Source: JAJFUV01 sp964561215
GTDB lineage: Bacteria; Acidobacteriota; Terriglobia; Bryobacterales; Bryobacteraceae
DNA length: 64,000 nt
NCBI GenBank assembly: GCA_964561215.1
Contig: CAZLOS010000007.1
Span: 1 to 64,000 of the forward strand
Reading direction: 5' to 3'
Positions 62,656 to 64,000 of the stretch are shown here, in pieces. The position numbers and the translations under genes are program-made. A model generated the notes under the pieces. That model was not told where the DNA came from and ran no database searches. It saw only the letters and a program-made list of their open reading frames with translations. Position 1 is the stretch's first letter. Each line of letters starts with the position of its first letter.

Positions 62656-64000
62656 GTGTCCGAGCATCCTTTCAGACTGTCCCGTCGTGAATTCGGTCTG
62701 GGCCTGGGCGCCGCGCCCGTGTTTGTCCCAGCCGCCCGCGCCGCGGTGAGCGGAGCGCCGTGGGACGCGCCCGCCGAAGTTCGTAAGGTTTTCGTGGGCG
62801 TTCCCAAGCCCACCTGGCCGAGACCCGACCTCGACTTCGCGCAAGAGATGGCCGGCATCAGCGCCAATCTCGCCGCGCTTGAAGCCCAGCACAAAGCCGA
62901 GGTCCACTTCACCGGCGGCGAGTGGCTCAGGAGCGCGGCGGACGTCGAACCGTGGGCCAGGAGCCTCGCCGGCTCGGACGCCGTCCTGGTGCTGGACTTG
63001 ACTTCCAGCACCTCCCCCATCATGCAGGCGCTGGCCAAGGTGGACATCGCGAAGCTCCTGTTCACGCGACCCATCACCGGCTGGTCCTTCATGGACGGCG
63101 CGCGCTGGATTCAGAGCGGCGCCAAGGCTGACATGGTGGCATCGAGCAACTTCGAGGACCTGGTGCCGCTATTCCCGATGCTGCGCGCCATTCATCACCT
63201 GAAACACAGCAAAGTGCTGGTGATCAACAGCCAGGGCCGCGGGGGAGCGGAGTTCGCCGCGCATTTCGGCACGCAGATGGCGTACCCGGCTTATTCGGAC
63301 CTCAAAGCCTCTTTCGAATCGATCGACGTCCGCAAGGCCGAGAAGGAAGGCGCCGAATTCGCCCGCAAGGCGCTGCGCGTGGTCGAGCCCTCACCCAATG
63401 ACATTCGCGACGCCTGGCGCCTGTATTTGGGCGTGCGCGAGCTGCTCACAAAGGAGAAGGCCAACGCCATCACCATCGACTGCCTCGGCGGGTTCCGGCG
63501 CGGGGAACTGCCCGCGTATCCTTGCGTGGCCTGGACCATGCTGAACGACCTTGGAATGTACGGCGTCTGCGAATCGGACCTGCCGTCGACCATGACACAG
63601 TTGCTGGTTACTTCCTACTCCGGCAAGCCCGGCTTCGTCTCCGATCCGACCTTCGACACCAGCCGCAACGAGGTCATTCACGCACACTGCGTCGCGGCCA
63701 CCTGCATGCGCGGCATCGGCGGCGCGCCTTCGCCGTTCAGCCTGCGCTCGCACATGGAGGACAACAAGGGGGTGTCGGTCGAAGTCGAAATGCCGGTGAG
63801 GGAAACCATCACCTGCGCGCGCTTCAATGACCCGAAGACGCTGGTCGCCTCCACTGGCGAAGCGACCGCCAACGTGGACAGCCCGCGCGGCTGCCGGACC
63901 AAGATCGTGACGCGCGTCGCCGACGCCCGCAAGATGGTGGAGGGCTGGACCGGCGGACTGCACCGCGTCATCTTTTATGGAGACCACATGGAAGCCGCCG
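62656..64000 (+). CDS. Tat-exported protein resembling L-fucose/arabinose isomerase C-terminal fold (3' partial)
   Basis: GTG at 62656 with AGGAGG six bases upstream; the frame is open to the window end (448 codons seen). N-terminus: LSRREFGLGLGAAPVFVPAA, a Tat leader. The interior resembles the FucI/AraA-like family: TIDCLGGFRRGELPAYPCVA, LNDLGMYGVCESDLPSTMTQ and an HCVAATCM segment. Sugar isomerases are normally cytosolic, so an exported version may bind or process sugars outside. Catalytic residues cannot be confirmed. Confidence 0.65.
   Translation, partial: MSEHPFRLSRREFGLGLGAAPVFVPAARAAVSGAPWDAPAEVRKVFVGVPKPTWPRPDLDFAQEMAGISANLAALEAQHKAEVHFTGGEWLRSAADVEPWARSLAGSDAVLVLDLTSSTSPIMQALAKVDIAKLLFTRPITGWSFMDGARWIQSGAKADMVASSNFEDLVPLFPMLRAIHHLKHSKVLVINSQGRGGAEFAAHFGTQMAYPAYSDLKASFESIDVRKAEKEGAEFARKALRVVEPSPNDIRDAWRLYLGVRELLTKEKANAITIDCLGGFRRGELPAYPCVAWTMLNDLGMYGVCESDLPSTMTQLLVTSYSGKPGFVSDPTFDTSRNEVIHAHCVAATCMRGIGGAPSPFSLRSHMEDNKGVSVEVEMPVRETITCARFNDPKTLVASTGEATANVDSPRGCRTKIVTRVADARKMVEGWTGGLHRVIFYGDHMEAA

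Overview
The window looks like chromosome of a high-GC Acidobacteriota, most likely of the Solibacter/Bryobacter group. Support comes from a subtilase (22550-25798) ending in the C-terminal domain named after Solibacter (TIGR03437 type), a divergent pair of about 1,170-residue Oar-like TonB-dependent receptors with an N-terminal carboxypeptidase-regulatory-like domain, several Tat-exported Gfo/Idh/MocA-type or sugar-related proteins, PEGA-domain Ser/Thr kinase architecture, and many secreted carbohydrate-active enzymes. This placement is inference; no rRNA is present.

Layout. 1-7466: plant-polysaccharide utilisation (SGNH esterase, GH28-like polygalacturonase, alpha/beta hydrolase, GH51 arabinofuranosidase, L-rhamnose isomerase) and a decayed glycoside hydrolase. 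7479-22534: surface-glycan region with a polyprenol-type glycosyltransferase, an epimerase, a large FG-GAP protein, two methyltransferases sharing a Rossmann module, a NeuB-type synthase with an overlapping HAD phosphatase, a ThDP enzyme, and divergent from it the complete rfbF-rfbG-rfbH route to CDP-4-keto-3,6-dideoxy sugar. 22550-28350: secreted subtilase, rpmB and an exported barrel-like protein with unusual N-terminal repeats. 28419-32261: apparent operon of a homocitrate/isopropylmalate synthase-like enzyme, phosphate butyryltransferase, atpZ-atpI-atpB-atpE, closed by a strong hairpin. The F1 genes are absent, so the ATP synthase loci are split.

32357-47015: metallophosphatase, exported oxidoreductase, tRNA-Ala(CGC), methyltransferase, a lone Flp pilin, a secreted protein with a striking switch-like leader, serS, a fused alpha-keto acid dehydrogenase E1, a PEGA kinase, an AlkD-like protein, a tandem metallo-beta-lactamase-fold protein and a truncated alpha-galactosidase relic. 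47137-59050: nitrogen control genes glnA (with its adenylylation tyrosine) and glnE flank the divergent Oar-like receptor pair. 59081-64000: OmpA-like protein, a DegT aminotransferase/oxidoreductase pair, a hairpin cluster and the start of a Tat-exported protein resembling fucose/arabinose isomerases.

The most notable points are (i) a leader RNA at 37599-37717 in which one segment can pair either with an upstream segment or with the Shine-Dalgarno sequence, (ii) the CDP-dideoxysugar operon opposite a YerE-like ThDP enzyme, suggesting a branched-chain sugar, (iii) the exported protein at 26158-28350 with duplicated helix-turn-helix-like N-terminal repeats, and (iv) two independent glycoside hydrolase relics.
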